Shown here piece after piece: positions 18,458-26,330 of a stretch of DNA of 40,473 bases (position 1 is the first letter of the stretch; each line of letters begins with the position of its first letter). A model generated the notes under the pieces. The model had not been told where the DNA came from. It was given only the letters and a program-made list of their open reading frames with translations, and ran no database searches. Origin of the DNA: Bacteroidales bacterium (GTDB taxonomy: Bacteria > Bacteroidota > Bacteroidia > Bacteroidales > VadinHA17); assembly GCA_003141895.1 (NCBI GenBank), contig PLNT01000044.1, positions 1-40,473 of the forward strand, given 5' to 3'. Both the position numbers and the translations under genes were made by a program.

Positions 18458-21400
18458 TTATTTTGTAGAATATAGTTTGCCGTAATAGTTATTGATTTCC
18501 GGCTCAATTGTCTGGGTAATGGAGTCTAATTTTAGTTTGGTGGCTAAATTATATATATCCAGCATTCCTTGCATATTAATACCATCCGCATAATCAAGGC
18601 CCCATCTTTCTTCAGGTTTCAAACTTATAGCATAATCGAGGTATTCTTTCGAATACTTCATAACATCATCCAATAGTTTTTCTCCCTCCTGAGTTTTTCC
18701 TGCTTCAATAAGTACTTCTGCGATTCCTATAGTGAAAAAATCGTAAGGCATCTTTTTTGCAGGAACTATTCCGAGACCCCTATGAGCAACCTCAATTGCT
18801 TTAATTGTATCGCCTGTTAAAAGGAGTTCCTTCCCAAGGGTACCGAAAATCCTTCTGAAATTACTAAACATACGTTTATTGTTTTCATCAAGATAAACTT
18901 TAGGATCTGCGGCATTCCCCCATTTGAACTTATTCATCATGTTATCATACATAACCTTCGGATCTATCATGCCAAATTCGCCCTGTTCAGGTTTATCAGT
19001 TTTCACAGGTACCACTTTGTAGGCGAGTCCTTCCTGGATAAAATATTTTTCAAGTCCCTTGTATTGTGTTGAAGGAACTGTAGTTGAAAAATAAACTGGC
19101 CTCCTCCATTTGTTGGTTGAGAGGAGATCCATTATGGCAAGATCCCCCTTAAAAGCATCTTCATCAGTATATTCCCAGATCATCGGAGAAACAAGTCTGT
19201 TTTTATAATAGTCCCTTACGGTCCCATTTGAAAACACTGTTGCAGAATCTACATCAATAATGAATTTATTGGCAGGAATATAATTTACCCAGTCACCTCT
19301 TCCGCTCAGGTCAACTTTATATTTCATGTCGTCATTCCCCGCAAACTGAACAATTTCTTTCATATCAACAGGTTTATCAATCCTGTTATTTACCGGAAGT
19401 TGTTCTCTTTGTCCTTCAATATACTTTATTGGAGGCAGAGTAAAAGGCAAAGGATCTGAACCATAAGCCTTCTGTCGCATCATATCAATATACCACCCTG
19501 CCTGAATATAACTCAGGTTTGCAACACGGACATCTGTTCTGACGCCTTCCACATCCTGGTTATACCATACGGGAAATGAATCATTATCACCATAAGTAAA
19601 CAGGATCGCATCCTTGTCGCATGAATTCAGATAGTTTGCTCCAATATCGCGTGCCGTGTAACGGCCTGACCTATTATGATCATCCCAGTTCTGAGATCCC
19701 ATAAGAACAGGAACCGCGAAAATCAGAATAATAAATGTTATTGCCAGTGATAATTTATTTGCGAGAACTTTCTGAAGACCCTCGTATACAAACATAAATC
19801 CCATGCCGATCCAGATAGCAAAGGCGTAGAATGAACCTACATATGCATAATCCCTTTCCCTGGGCTGATTCGGATACTGATTAAGATAAAAAATAATGGC
19901 AAGACCTGTCATAATAAAAAACGTCATTACAAGCCAGAAGCCGCTTTTACTTCTTTTGTATTGCCAGTACATTCCGAAAAGTCCGGCAAGAAGAGGCAGG
20001 AAATAATATTTATTATTTCCCGGATTGGTTTTCAGATCATTGGGAAGTTTATCGAGGTTCCCCAGCCGGGCTTCATCAATAAATTTTATCCCGCTGATCC
20101 AGTTCCCGTTGATGGAATTTCCATCGCCCTGAATATCATTTTGTCTTCCGGCAAAGTTCCACATGAAATATCTCATGTACATAAATCCAATCTGATAGCG
20201 CCAGAAATAACGAAGATTTTCACCAAAGGTAGGGCATACAACAGCATCCTTACTCTCTCCCACGGTGAACTTCCTGCCAACTACTTTTCCCCAGTATTTG
20301 TAAGACGAAACATGATCGGGGTCTGAATTGTCATACATCCTTGGGAAAAAAGTCTCAAACTCTTTGTTATAAGAGTATTCAGGATGATAGTATGGTTCAT
20401 ATTTACCATTCACCTTATTATAGCCTGATATTACTTTTTTGACGTCTGTAACCGGAGCACTATAGTAGTTCCCATAAAATTTTGGGGCACTTCCGTATTG
20501 CTTCATATTAATATAGTACGATAATGAAAATACGTCAGAAGGATTATTCTGGTTCATAGGAGGCCTTGCTGACGACCTTATCATAATCATAGTATATGAT
20601 GAATATCCAATCATTATCACTATCAATGAGGTCATAACATAATTCAGGATCACTCTCTTACGCTTCATAGAGTAATAGATACCATAAGCCAGGCCACCAA
20701 AAAGAAGTAACATAAAGAACAATAGACCGCTATTATATGGTAATCCCAAAACATTTACGAATAGTAATTCAAACCATCCAGCAACTTCCGGCACTCCCGG
20801 CATTATTACAAAAACCATCAGCCATAGCAGGAGCAATGCAACCAGAATTGTCTTTATCAGTCCTTTTGTATCTACTTTGTATTTCCTGAAATAATAAACA
20901 AAAACAAGTACGGGGATTATCAGCAGGTTCAGCCGGTGAACACCAAGTCCGAGTCCCATTACATAAGAAATAAGGATTATCCATCTGCCGGAATAAGATT
21001 CATCAGCTTCTTCTTCCCATTTTAGCATACCCCAGAAGACAAAGGCAATTATCAGCGACGAAAGAGCATATAGCTCACCTTCAACAGCTGAAAACCAGAA
21101 AGTATCTGAAAATGTATATGCCAGTGCTCCTATAACTCCGCTCCCGATAATTGCAGGAACATGTTTGGAGTCGAGAACATCGTCACTTGAAAGAATTTTA
21201 CGTAAAAGATGAGTGATAGTCCAGAAAAGGAACATTATAGCGAAACCACTGCAAATGGCTGACAGGATATTTACAGTCACGGCAACTTTGGTTGTATCGC
21301 TTCCGGCAAATAGAGTAGCAACTCTACTCATCATAAGAAACAAGGGTGCTCCCGGGGGGTGCCCCACCTGCAGTTTAAATGCAGCCAGGATAAATTCCCC

Positions 21401-21520
21401 GCAATCCCAAAAACTTACAGTAGGTTCAAGAGTCAGCAGATAGACAATTGTTGAAACACCAAATATAAACCATCCGGTAAGATTGTTCCACCGACGATAA
21501 TTACCCCAAATTGAATTCAT
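18458..21520 (-). CDS. DUF2723 membrane protein, glycosyltransferase-39-like
   Basis: A 1020-residue inner-membrane protein. The N-terminal DUF2723 module has the diagnostic YLLTLEPTVSFWDCGEFI and GHPPGAPLF motifs with an acidic pair after the first transmembrane helix, as in protein O-mannosyltransferase (GT-39/GT-C) enzymes. Roughly 10-12 transmembrane segments fill the first 600 residues. The C-terminal 400 residues are soluble, probably periplasmic, and end in TPR-like helices (about 890-1015). It is probably a lipid-linked sugar-dependent transferase acting on envelope proteins or glycans. The acceptor is unknown. The deacetylase 6 bases downstream could modify the same glycan. Confidence 0.9.
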   Translation of the reverse strand: MNSIWGNYRRWNNLTGWFIFGVSTIVYLLTLEPTVSFWDCGEFILAAFKLQVGHPPGAPLFLMMSRVATLFAGSDTTKVAVTVNILSAICSGFAIMFLFWTITHLLRKILSSDDVLDSKHVPAIIGSGVIGALAYTFSDTFWFSAVEGELYALSSLIIAFVFWGMLKWEEEADESYSGRWIILISYVMGLGLGVHRLNLLIIPVLVFVYYFRKYKVDTKGLIKTILVALLLLWLMVFVIMPGVPEVAGWFELLFVNVLGLPYNSGLLFFMLLLFGGLAYGIYYSMKRKRVILNYVMTSLIVIMIGYSSYTMIMIRSSARPPMNQNNPSDVFSLSYYINMKQYGSAPKFYGNYYSAPVTDVKKVISGYNKVNGKYEPYYHPEYSYNKEFETFFPRMYDNSDPDHVSSYKYWGKVVGRKFTVGESKDAVVCPTFGENLRYFWRYQIGFMYMRYFMWNFAGRQNDIQGDGNSINGNWISGIKFIDEARLGNLDKLPNDLKTNPGNNKYYFLPLLAGLFGMYWQYKRSKSGFWLVMTFFIMTGLAIIFYLNQYPNQPRERDYAYVGSFYAFAIWIGMGFMFVYEGLQKVLANKLSLAITFIILIFAVPVLMGSQNWDDHNRSGRYTARDIGANYLNSCDKDAILFTYGDNDSFPVWYNQDVEGVRTDVRVANLSYIQAGWYIDMMRQKAYGSDPLPFTLPPIKYIEGQREQLPVNNRIDKPVDMKEIVQFAGNDDMKYKVDLSGRGDWVNYIPANKFIIDVDSATVFSNGTVRDYYKNRLVSPMIWEYTDEDAFKGDLAIMDLLSTNKWRRPVYFSTTVPSTQYKGLEKYFIQEGLAYKVVPVKTDKPEQGEFGMIDPKVMYDNMMNKFKWGNAADPKVYLDENNKRMFSNFRRIFGTLGKELLLTGDTIKAIEVAHRGLGIVPAKKMPYDFFTIGIAEVLIEAGKTQEGEKLLDDVMKYSKEYLDYAISLKPEERWGLDYADGINMQGMLDIYNLATKLKLDSITQTIEPEINNYYGKLYSTK

Positions 21521-21653
21521 AAAAGAATTGATTTAAATATTCTAAAAAACAAAGAACGTAAAAAAAAGTTATATGACTCAATTTATGATTCTAATTAACA
21601 TCTCTTTAACTATGAGTGGTCTACAGCATTCCTCCTATTAATCGCCCCCCTGC

Positions 21654-22178
21654 CTACAGATAGTAACGCCACGGCCTCGTCTTCCAGTATTCACCGGCAT
21701 AATCAATGCCAATCCTCGGACCATTCTTAATTATATGGGCTGTCCCTGGATCTTCGATCCAGATTCTATCAGATGTAACAAGATCTTCTCCATAGAAAGA
21801 CTTATCAATTCTCAGGGATTTCGTAAGTCTCCCCGGACCCGGATAATTGTCTGCTCCTCTGATAAGAACTGCCTGAGGTATGTCTTTTTCACCGGTAACA
21901 ATATTCAGCATCCAGTACATACCATATATAAGATATATATACAACTTCCCTCCTTCATGAAACATTATTTCTGTCCGGGCAGTTCTGCCCTTACTGGCAT
22001 GGCAGGCTTTATCTTCATTGCCCTTGTAAGCCTCAACTTCCGTTATCCTGAAACTTCCCAGAGATCTGTCAGGTAATCGTAATACCAGATTTTTACCAGG
22101 GAGATCCGCAGCTACTTCCAATACATCTCTGATATAAAAGTCTCTCTCACATTTTTTTCCAGGTTCCATTATATTCAA
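21654..22178 (-). CDS. 3-methyladenine DNA glycosylase (Mpg/AAG family)
   Basis: A 174-residue base-excision repair enzyme that removes alkylated purines. The catalytic layout matches the AAG family: general base E49 and Y51 in TEVEAY, H60 in DKACHASKG with the family spacing, the core YLIYGMYWMLNIVTG, and GPGRLTKSL. The length is slightly short but within the family range. The ATG overlaps the 3' end of the guanine deaminase gene by 4 bases (ATGA), which implies coupled translation. Met4 is an alternative start. Confidence 0.93.
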   Translation of the reverse strand: MNIMEPGKKCERDFYIRDVLEVAADLPGKNLVLRLPDRSLGSFRITEVEAYKGNEDKACHASKGRTARTEIMFHEGGKLYIYLIYGMYWMLNIVTGEKDIPQAVLIRGADNYPGPGRLTKSLRIDKSFYGEDLVTSDRIWIEDPGTAHIIKNGPRIGIDYAGEYWKTRPWRYYL

Positions 22179-22645
22179 TACACTACCTTATCATTCTTTT
22201 CATTCCACATCCTGAAAACCTCTTCTCCTGCCGGTTCAGACGAGCGGATAAAAGTTATCCCCCTGTCTGAAGGTTCAAGGATAATCTCATTATAGATAAA
22301 CTTATCATTGAATCCCGCTCTTTCAGCATCAGTGCGGTCGCTTGAATAAACAACCTTTCGGATTCCTGACCAGTAAATAGCTCCAAGACACATCGGACAA
22401 GGTTCACACGAGGTATACAGAGAACAATCGTTAAGCTCGAAAGTCTTTAATTGAGAAGAGGCCTGCCGGATAGCCAGAATTTCCGCATGAGCCGTAGGGT
22501 CATTATTCAGAACCACCCTGTTAGAAGCTTCAGAAATTATTTTATCGTTCTTTACTATTACTGCACCAAATGGCCCTCCTCCATTAACCACACTTCCCTT
22601 TGCTATTTCAATTGACCTGAGGAGATATTTTTTATCGTTTCCCAT
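22175..22645 (-). CDS. guaD: Guanine deaminase (CDA superfamily)
   Basis: A 156-residue cytoplasmic zinc enzyme converting guanine to xanthine. The zinc site is H53-A54-E55 and PCPMC with C83 and C86. Specific resemblance to bacterial GuaD includes GGPFGAVIVK near the N-terminus, DPTAHAE, LYTSCEPCPMCLGAIYWSG and the DAERAGFNDKFIYNEI segment. A broader nucleoside-deaminase function cannot be excluded. It leads a two-gene unit with the DNA glycosylase, both acting on purine bases. Confidence 0.9.
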   Translation of the reverse strand: MGNDKKYLLRSIEIAKGSVVNGGGPFGAVIVKNDKIISEASNRVVLNNDPTAHAEILAIRQASSQLKTFELNDCSLYTSCEPCPMCLGAIYWSGIRKVVYSSDRTDAERAGFNDKFIYNEIILEPSDRGITFIRSSEPAGEEVFRMWNEKNDKVVY

Positions 22646-22676
22646 TATATAAATAATCTATTCCCTTTTAATTTCA

Positions 22677-22753
22677 ACCCCCTTTCTTATTTCCCCCAAG
22701 GGGGAAAGGTTTGATCTGCCCCTTCCCCCGTGGGGGAAGGCTGGGAAGGGGGT
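22677..22753. repeat. Three-armed palindromic intergenic repeat
   Basis: An outer stem (22677-22686 with 22744-22753, ACCCCCTTTC paired with GGAAGGGGGT including one G-U) encloses two near-perfect hairpins: 22690-22697 with 22700-22707, and 22721-22729 with 22732-22740, all rich in C5/G5 runs. It can fold as a three-way junction. It lies between the divergent guaD and rplM genes, about 130 bases before the rplM promoter. The composition differs sharply from the AT-rich surroundings, so it is likely a dispersed repeat. Confidence 0.65.
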
Positions 22754-22881
22754 AAAGAATATCTTACTCAATTAGACATTCTAGTATCAAATAAAACAAA
22801 TATCAGGAGACGAAAATAATCTACTTTTGACTAACAATAATAAAATCTATTGAGAATTCTTTTTTTTTAGGAAATATATTG

Positions 22882-22889
22882 TATTTTTG
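22882..22889 (+). promoter_or_regulatory. Bacteroidota promoter -7 element of rplM cluster
   Basis: TATTTTTG fits TAnnTTTG perfectly and follows a T-rich tract (22861-22868) at the -33 distance. The start site should lie near 22896, within the base of the hairpin ACCCC/GGGGT (22893-22897 with 22906-22910). The mRNA would thus begin with a small stem-loop about 45 bases before the rplM start. This could stabilise the message or take part in autoregulation by L13. Confidence 0.55.
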
Positions 22890-22953
22890 CAGACCCCAAA
22901 ATAATGGGGTAATTACATTAAATATAAGTATATCAATTAAAAAATAAGAACTA

Positions 22954-23397
22954 GTGAACACCTTAAGCTATAAAACAGTTTCAGCAAATAAAGCTACTGT
23001 AAACAAGGAATGGGTTATTATTGATGCTGAAGGCAAGGTTCTTGGGAGACTTGCATCAGTTGTGGCTTCAATGCTTAGAGGAAAGCACAAAACCGACTTC
23101 ACACCTCATGTTGACTGTGGTGATAATGTTATTGTTATCAATGCGGAAAAAATCGAGCTGACCGGGAAAAAATTCTCAGATAAGGTATATGTCCGTCATA
23201 CAGGTTATCCCGGAGGCCAGAGATTTACAACTGCTGAAGCTATTTTGAAGAAGAATCCTATCGGATTGGTAGAGAAAGCTGTTAAGGGTATGTTACCCAA
23301 GAACAGGCTTGGAAGTGCCCTTTACAGGAATTTACATGTTTATGCAGGTGCAGAACATTTGCATGAAGCACAAAAACCCAAAAAAATTGAACTTTAA
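22954..23397 (+). CDS. rplM: 50S ribosomal protein L13
   Basis: A 147-residue large-subunit protein of normal length. Family motifs include [38 protein letters not shown] and MLPKNRLG. The start is GTG (22954): the frame from there gives [20 protein letters not shown], the usual Bacteroidota N-terminus. The first gene of rplM-rpsI-rpsB-tsf. Confidence 0.98.
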   Translation: MNTLSYKTVSANKATVNKEWVIIDAEGKVLGRLASVVASMLRGKHKTDFTPHVDCGDNVIVINAEKIELTGKKFSDKVYVRHTGYPGGQRFTTAEAILKKNPIGLVEKAVKGMLPKNRLGSALYRNLHVYAGAEHLHEAQKPKKIEL

Positions 23398-23416
23398 ATT
23401 ATTTTAAGCAAGATAG

Positions 23417-23803
23417 ATGGAAACAATCAATGCTCTTGGAAGAAGAAAAGCAGCTGTAGCCCGGGTATATTTGAGCGATGGCAAAGGTAAAATTACGGTT
23501 AACGGCAGAGATTACAAAGAATATTTTGGTGCTGAAACACTTCAGTATGTTGTTACGCAGCCGCTGGTTCTTATGAATGCAGTTGAAAAGTATGATATCA
23601 ATGTCAATCTCGATGGTGGTGGTGTAAAAGGCCAGGCCGAAGCTTTGCGTCTGGGAATTACAAGAGCCCTTATCATGATGGATGCCGAATGCAAAGGCAA
23701 ACTCAAAGCCGAAGGATTCGTGACACGCGATCCACGTGAAGTTGAACGGAAAAAGCCGGGTCAGCCTAAAGCCCGCAGAAGATTCCAGTTCAGTAAACGA
23801 TAG
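23417..23803 (+). CDS. rpsI: 30S ribosomal protein S9
   Basis: A 128-residue small-subunit protein. It has the ALGRRKAAVARVYL N-terminus, GGGVKGQAEALRLGITRAL, and the conserved basic tail ending RRRFQFSKR that reaches the ribosomal P site. It starts 19 bases after rplM and is co-transcribed with it. Confidence 0.98.
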   Translation: METINALGRRKAAVARVYLSDGKGKITVNGRDYKEYFGAETLQYVVTQPLVLMNAVEKYDINVNLDGGGVKGQAEALRLGITRALIMMDAECKGKLKAEGFVTRDPREVERKKPGQPKARRRFQFSKR

Positions 23804-23856
23804 AATTAATTTGATTTAAAAAAGTCAGTCTTTATAGATGCAAGTTTAGTATCTAA

Positions 23857-23898
23857 ATTGTGAAGACTCCCGTCAAGCTGGCGGGGCTACTTTACAAT
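23857..23898 (+). promoter_or_regulatory. Long hairpin in rpsB leader
   Basis: A 9-bp outer stem (23857-23865 with 23890-23898) and a 6-bp inner stem (CCCGTC 23869-23874 with GGCGGG 23880-23885) surround an AAGCT loop, with small internal loops between the stems. It lies in the 129-base rpsI-rpsB gap, 35 bases before the rpsB ATG. No T tract follows, so it is not a simple terminator. It could be an S2 autoregulatory structure, a processing site, or a dispersed palindrome: CCCGTCAAGCTGGCGGG has the look of a mobile short repeat. Confidence 0.5.
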
Positions 23899-23932
23899 TG
23901 ATTGAAAGAATGTAAACTTAAAAAAACCAAAA

Positions 23933-24817
23933 ATGCCAAGAACAAATTTTAAAGAATTACTAGATGCAGGTGTTCATTTCGGACACCTTAAAAGAAAATG
24001 GAATCCCGCAATGGCTCCTTACATATTTATGGAGCGAAATGGTATTCATATTATTGACCTGGAAAAAACGGTAGCGAAGATTGATGAGGCAGCTTCTGCA
24101 ATGAAGCATATAGCCAGATCAGGTAAAAAAGTGCTGTTTGTTGCTACAAAAAAACAGGCAAAAGAGATTGTAGCTGAAAAAGTCAAAGCAGTTAATATGC
24201 CTTATGTAACAGAACGTTGGCCGGGCGGAATGCTTACCAACTTCCCTACAATCCGTAAAGCAGTTAAGAAAATGTCATCTATCGATAAAATGGCTACTGA
24301 CGGAACCTTCCTGAATCTTTCAAAACGTGAGAGATTGCAGGTTACACGTCAGCGTGCTAAACTTGAAAAAACACTCGGTAGTATAATTGATCTTACCAGG
24401 CTGCCATCTGCGCTTTTCATAGTTGATGTCACCAAAGAACACATTGCTGTAAGGGAAGCTAAACGGCTTGGAATCCCGGTTTTTGCAATGGTTGATACTA
24501 ATTCCGACCCATCCGATATAGAATTTCCAATTCCTGCTAACGACGATGCTTCAAAATCAATATCATTGATAATCGGGATACTCTGTCAGGCGATTGAAGA
24601 AGGACTCAATGAAAGGAAGCTGGAAAAAGACAAAGAGCCTCAGCAGAAAGATAAAAAAGTGATGAGGAGAGAGCTTGAAACAAAAGATATTCCTGCAGCA
24701 ATAATCGAAGCAATTGTTGAAGAAGAGGAAGAGGTTGAAGTTGATGATGATACCGAAGTAGTTGTAGAAGATGACACCCTAGCCAAGGTGATTGACGAGG
24801 CTGAAGAAGAAGTATAG
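23933..24817 (+). CDS. rpsB: 30S ribosomal protein S2
   Basis: A 294-residue protein, longer than the roughly 240 residues of E. coli S2. The core has LLDAGVHFGHLKRKWNPAM, NGIHIIDLEKT, RWPGGMLTNF and VDTNSDPSDIEFPIPANDD. The last 55 or so residues form a strongly acidic tail (EEEEEVEVDDDTEV), an extension seen in other Bacteroidota S2 proteins. It is followed after 33 bases by tsf. Confidence 0.97.
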   Translation: MPRTNFKELLDAGVHFGHLKRKWNPAMAPYIFMERNGIHIIDLEKTVAKIDEAASAMKHIARSGKKVLFVATKKQAKEIVAEKVKAVNMPYVTERWPGGMLTNFPTIRKAVKKMSSIDKMATDGTFLNLSKRERLQVTRQRAKLEKTLGSIIDLTRLPSALFIVDVTKEHIAVREAKRLGIPVFAMVDTNSDPSDIEFPIPANDDASKSISLIIGILCQAIEEGLNERKLEKDKEPQQKDKKVMRRELETKDIPAAIIEAIVEEEEEVEVDDDTEVVVEDDTLAKVIDEAEEEV

Positions 24818-24850
24818 GAAATTAAATTTATTAACAATAAAGATATTATT

Positions 24851-25681
24851 ATGGCTGCTATAAACGCTGCTGATGTTGCTAAATTAAGAAGGGTCACTCT
24901 AGCAGGGATGATGGATTGCAAAAAGGCTCTTGAAGAATCTGATGGCAATTTCGACAAAGCAATTGAAATAATTCGTAAAAAAGGACAGGCTGTTGCCAAT
25001 AAACGTGCTGATAAAGAAGCATCTGAAGGTGTTGTCCTGTCAAAAGTATCTGGTGATGGAAAAGCCGGAGCAATAATCGTTCTGAACAGTGAGACTGATT
25101 TTGTTGCGAAGAATGCTGATTTCCTCGCCTTTGCAAATAAGATACTCGATCTTGCAGTAACTAAGAAACCTGCAAATCTTGAAGCATTGAAGTCACTTCC
25201 AATGGATGGCGGAAAAGTAGGTGAGAAAGTTGTTGAATATGTAGGGATCATAGGTGAAAAACTTGATCTTTCATATTTCGAAAAAATCGAAGCAGCTCAT
25301 GTTCAGGCTTATATTCATCCGGGAAACAGACTTGCTACCCTGGTAGGGTTCACAAAAGCAGGATCCGATGTTCAGGTTTATAAAGATGTTGCGATGCAGA
25401 TTGCGGCAATGAACCCTGTTGCTATTGATAAGGATTTTGTTCCTGAATCAGTTATTGCACAGGAAATTGAAATCGGCAAGGAACAGGCAAGACGCGACGG
25501 AAAACCTGAGGAGATGCTTGAAAGAATTGCTCAGGGAAAACTCACCAAATTCTTTAAGGAAAGCACTCTGCTTAACCAGGATTTTGTAAAGGATAACAAA
25601 ATGACTATCAGGCAGTATCTTCAGTCTGTTAGTAAAGACCTTACTGTAACTGACTTCAAACGCTTTACATTAAACTTGTAA
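24851..25681 (+). CDS. tsf: Elongation factor Ts
   Basis: A 276-residue nucleotide-exchange factor for EF-Tu. The N-terminal UBA-like module (VAKLRRVTLAGMMDCKKALEE) is followed by the NSETDFVAKN motif that contacts EF-Tu, then the two core subdomains. It is the last gene of the ribosomal unit; a strong terminator follows within 30 bases. Confidence 0.97.
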   Translation: MAAINAADVAKLRRVTLAGMMDCKKALEESDGNFDKAIEIIRKKGQAVANKRADKEASEGVVLSKVSGDGKAGAIIVLNSETDFVAKNADFLAFANKILDLAVTKKPANLEALKSLPMDGGKVGEKVVEYVGIIGEKLDLSYFEKIEAAHVQAYIHPGNRLATLVGFTKAGSDVQVYKDVAMQIAAMNPVAIDKDFVPESVIAQEIEIGKEQARRDGKPEEMLERIAQGKLTKFFKESTLLNQDFVKDNKMTIRQYLQSVSKDLTVTDFKRFTLNL

Positions 25682-25708
25682 TACGTAAGTTCATATTTCA
25701 ATATCATG

Positions 25709-25736
25709 GTGGCGCTTCAGGGCGCCACTTTTTTTT
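25709..25736 (+). terminator. Rho-independent terminator of rplM-rpsI-rpsB-tsf
   Basis: A 7-bp G/C-rich stem GTGGCGC/GCGCCAC with a 6-base loop is followed by eight T residues. It separates tsf from the downstream sugar genes, so pyrH and frr are not on the tsf transcript. Confidence 0.9.
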
Positions 25737-25742
25737 GTGCCC

Positions 25743-26169
25743 TTTTACCTCATCCCCCTACCTCATAGCCGTCAACCTAAGCTTTGGGGATGAATGAAAT
25801 ACAGCATAAAAAAGTTTCCCCTCCTTTTGAACTAATCTCTTATCACATTTATTTTATTATATTCCTGCAATAAGAAGGAGATCCCTCATTCCTCCAAATC
25901 TCCGCAGGCTCCGATTTGTCGGAATTCGGGATGACAGGTTATTTTGTGGGATATAGGAGGAAGAAGCGGCGATTCGCGAGTGAAACACTTCATTAATAAA
26001 ATGTCGTTGCGAATCGCCGCTTCTTCCTCCTCCATTTTCAAAATAAAAGTGTCATGCCGAGCTCCAGCGAGGCATCTCCAAGGTTGATACTGAATCTAAT
26101 GATAAAGAGCCTGATCATAATACATGTGTATAAAGGGTAGCCTGGGAGAGGGGTTGAGGTGAGGTAAAA
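25743..26169. repeat. Nested inverted repeats around palindromic element A
   Basis: TTTTACCTCA (25743-25752) and its complement TGAGGTAAAA (26160-26169) form the outermost pair of inverted arms. Inside them lies element A (25877-26079). The adjoining C-rich and G-rich stretches (CCCCCTACCTC on the left, GGGAGAGGGGTTGAGG on the right) also roughly mirror each other. No gene is present in this roughly 650-base gap between tsf and the MFS gene. Confidence 0.5.
25877..26079. repeat. Composite palindromic element, copy A
   Basis: The outer arms are GGAGATCCCTC ... GGGATGACA on the left (25877-25937) and the inverse TGTCATGCC ... GGCATCTCC on the right (26050-26079). Between them is a perfect 22-bp inverted repeat (25956-25977 with 26009-26030) ending inward in GGCGATTCGC, around a 31-base loop. 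Copy B, 2.9 kb away, has the same plan with different sequence. There is no coding capacity. It is likely a non-autonomous mobile or structural repeat (MITE/REP-like). Confidence 0.75.
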
Positions 26170-26268
26170 TAAAGGCGTAAGGTGAATATCCAGGTGTAGA
26201 AAACCTCATAGAGGCTGGTTTTTATTAACACGAAATATTATTGCATTATTTTAATACAATTAGTTTTA

Positions 26269-26276
26269 TATATTTG
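26269..26276 (+). promoter_or_regulatory. Possible promoter -7 element of MFS-ROK genes
   Basis: TATATTTG fits TAnnTTTG and lies 54 bases before the MFS ATG. No good -33 TTG occurs at 18-20 bases upstream, so this is tentative. A promoter is expected here because the tsf terminator and element A separate the gene from upstream transcription. Confidence 0.4.
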
Positions 26277-26330
26277 TTAATACAAATAATAAAGTAAAGT
26301 ACTTATACATAACGAAAAAAAACCTACTAA

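Noticed and set aside
24640-25251. 203-codon minus-strand ORF across rpsB-tsf
   Set aside because: Antisense to two certain ribosomal/translation genes; Ser-rich composition comes from the acidic S2 tail read backwards.
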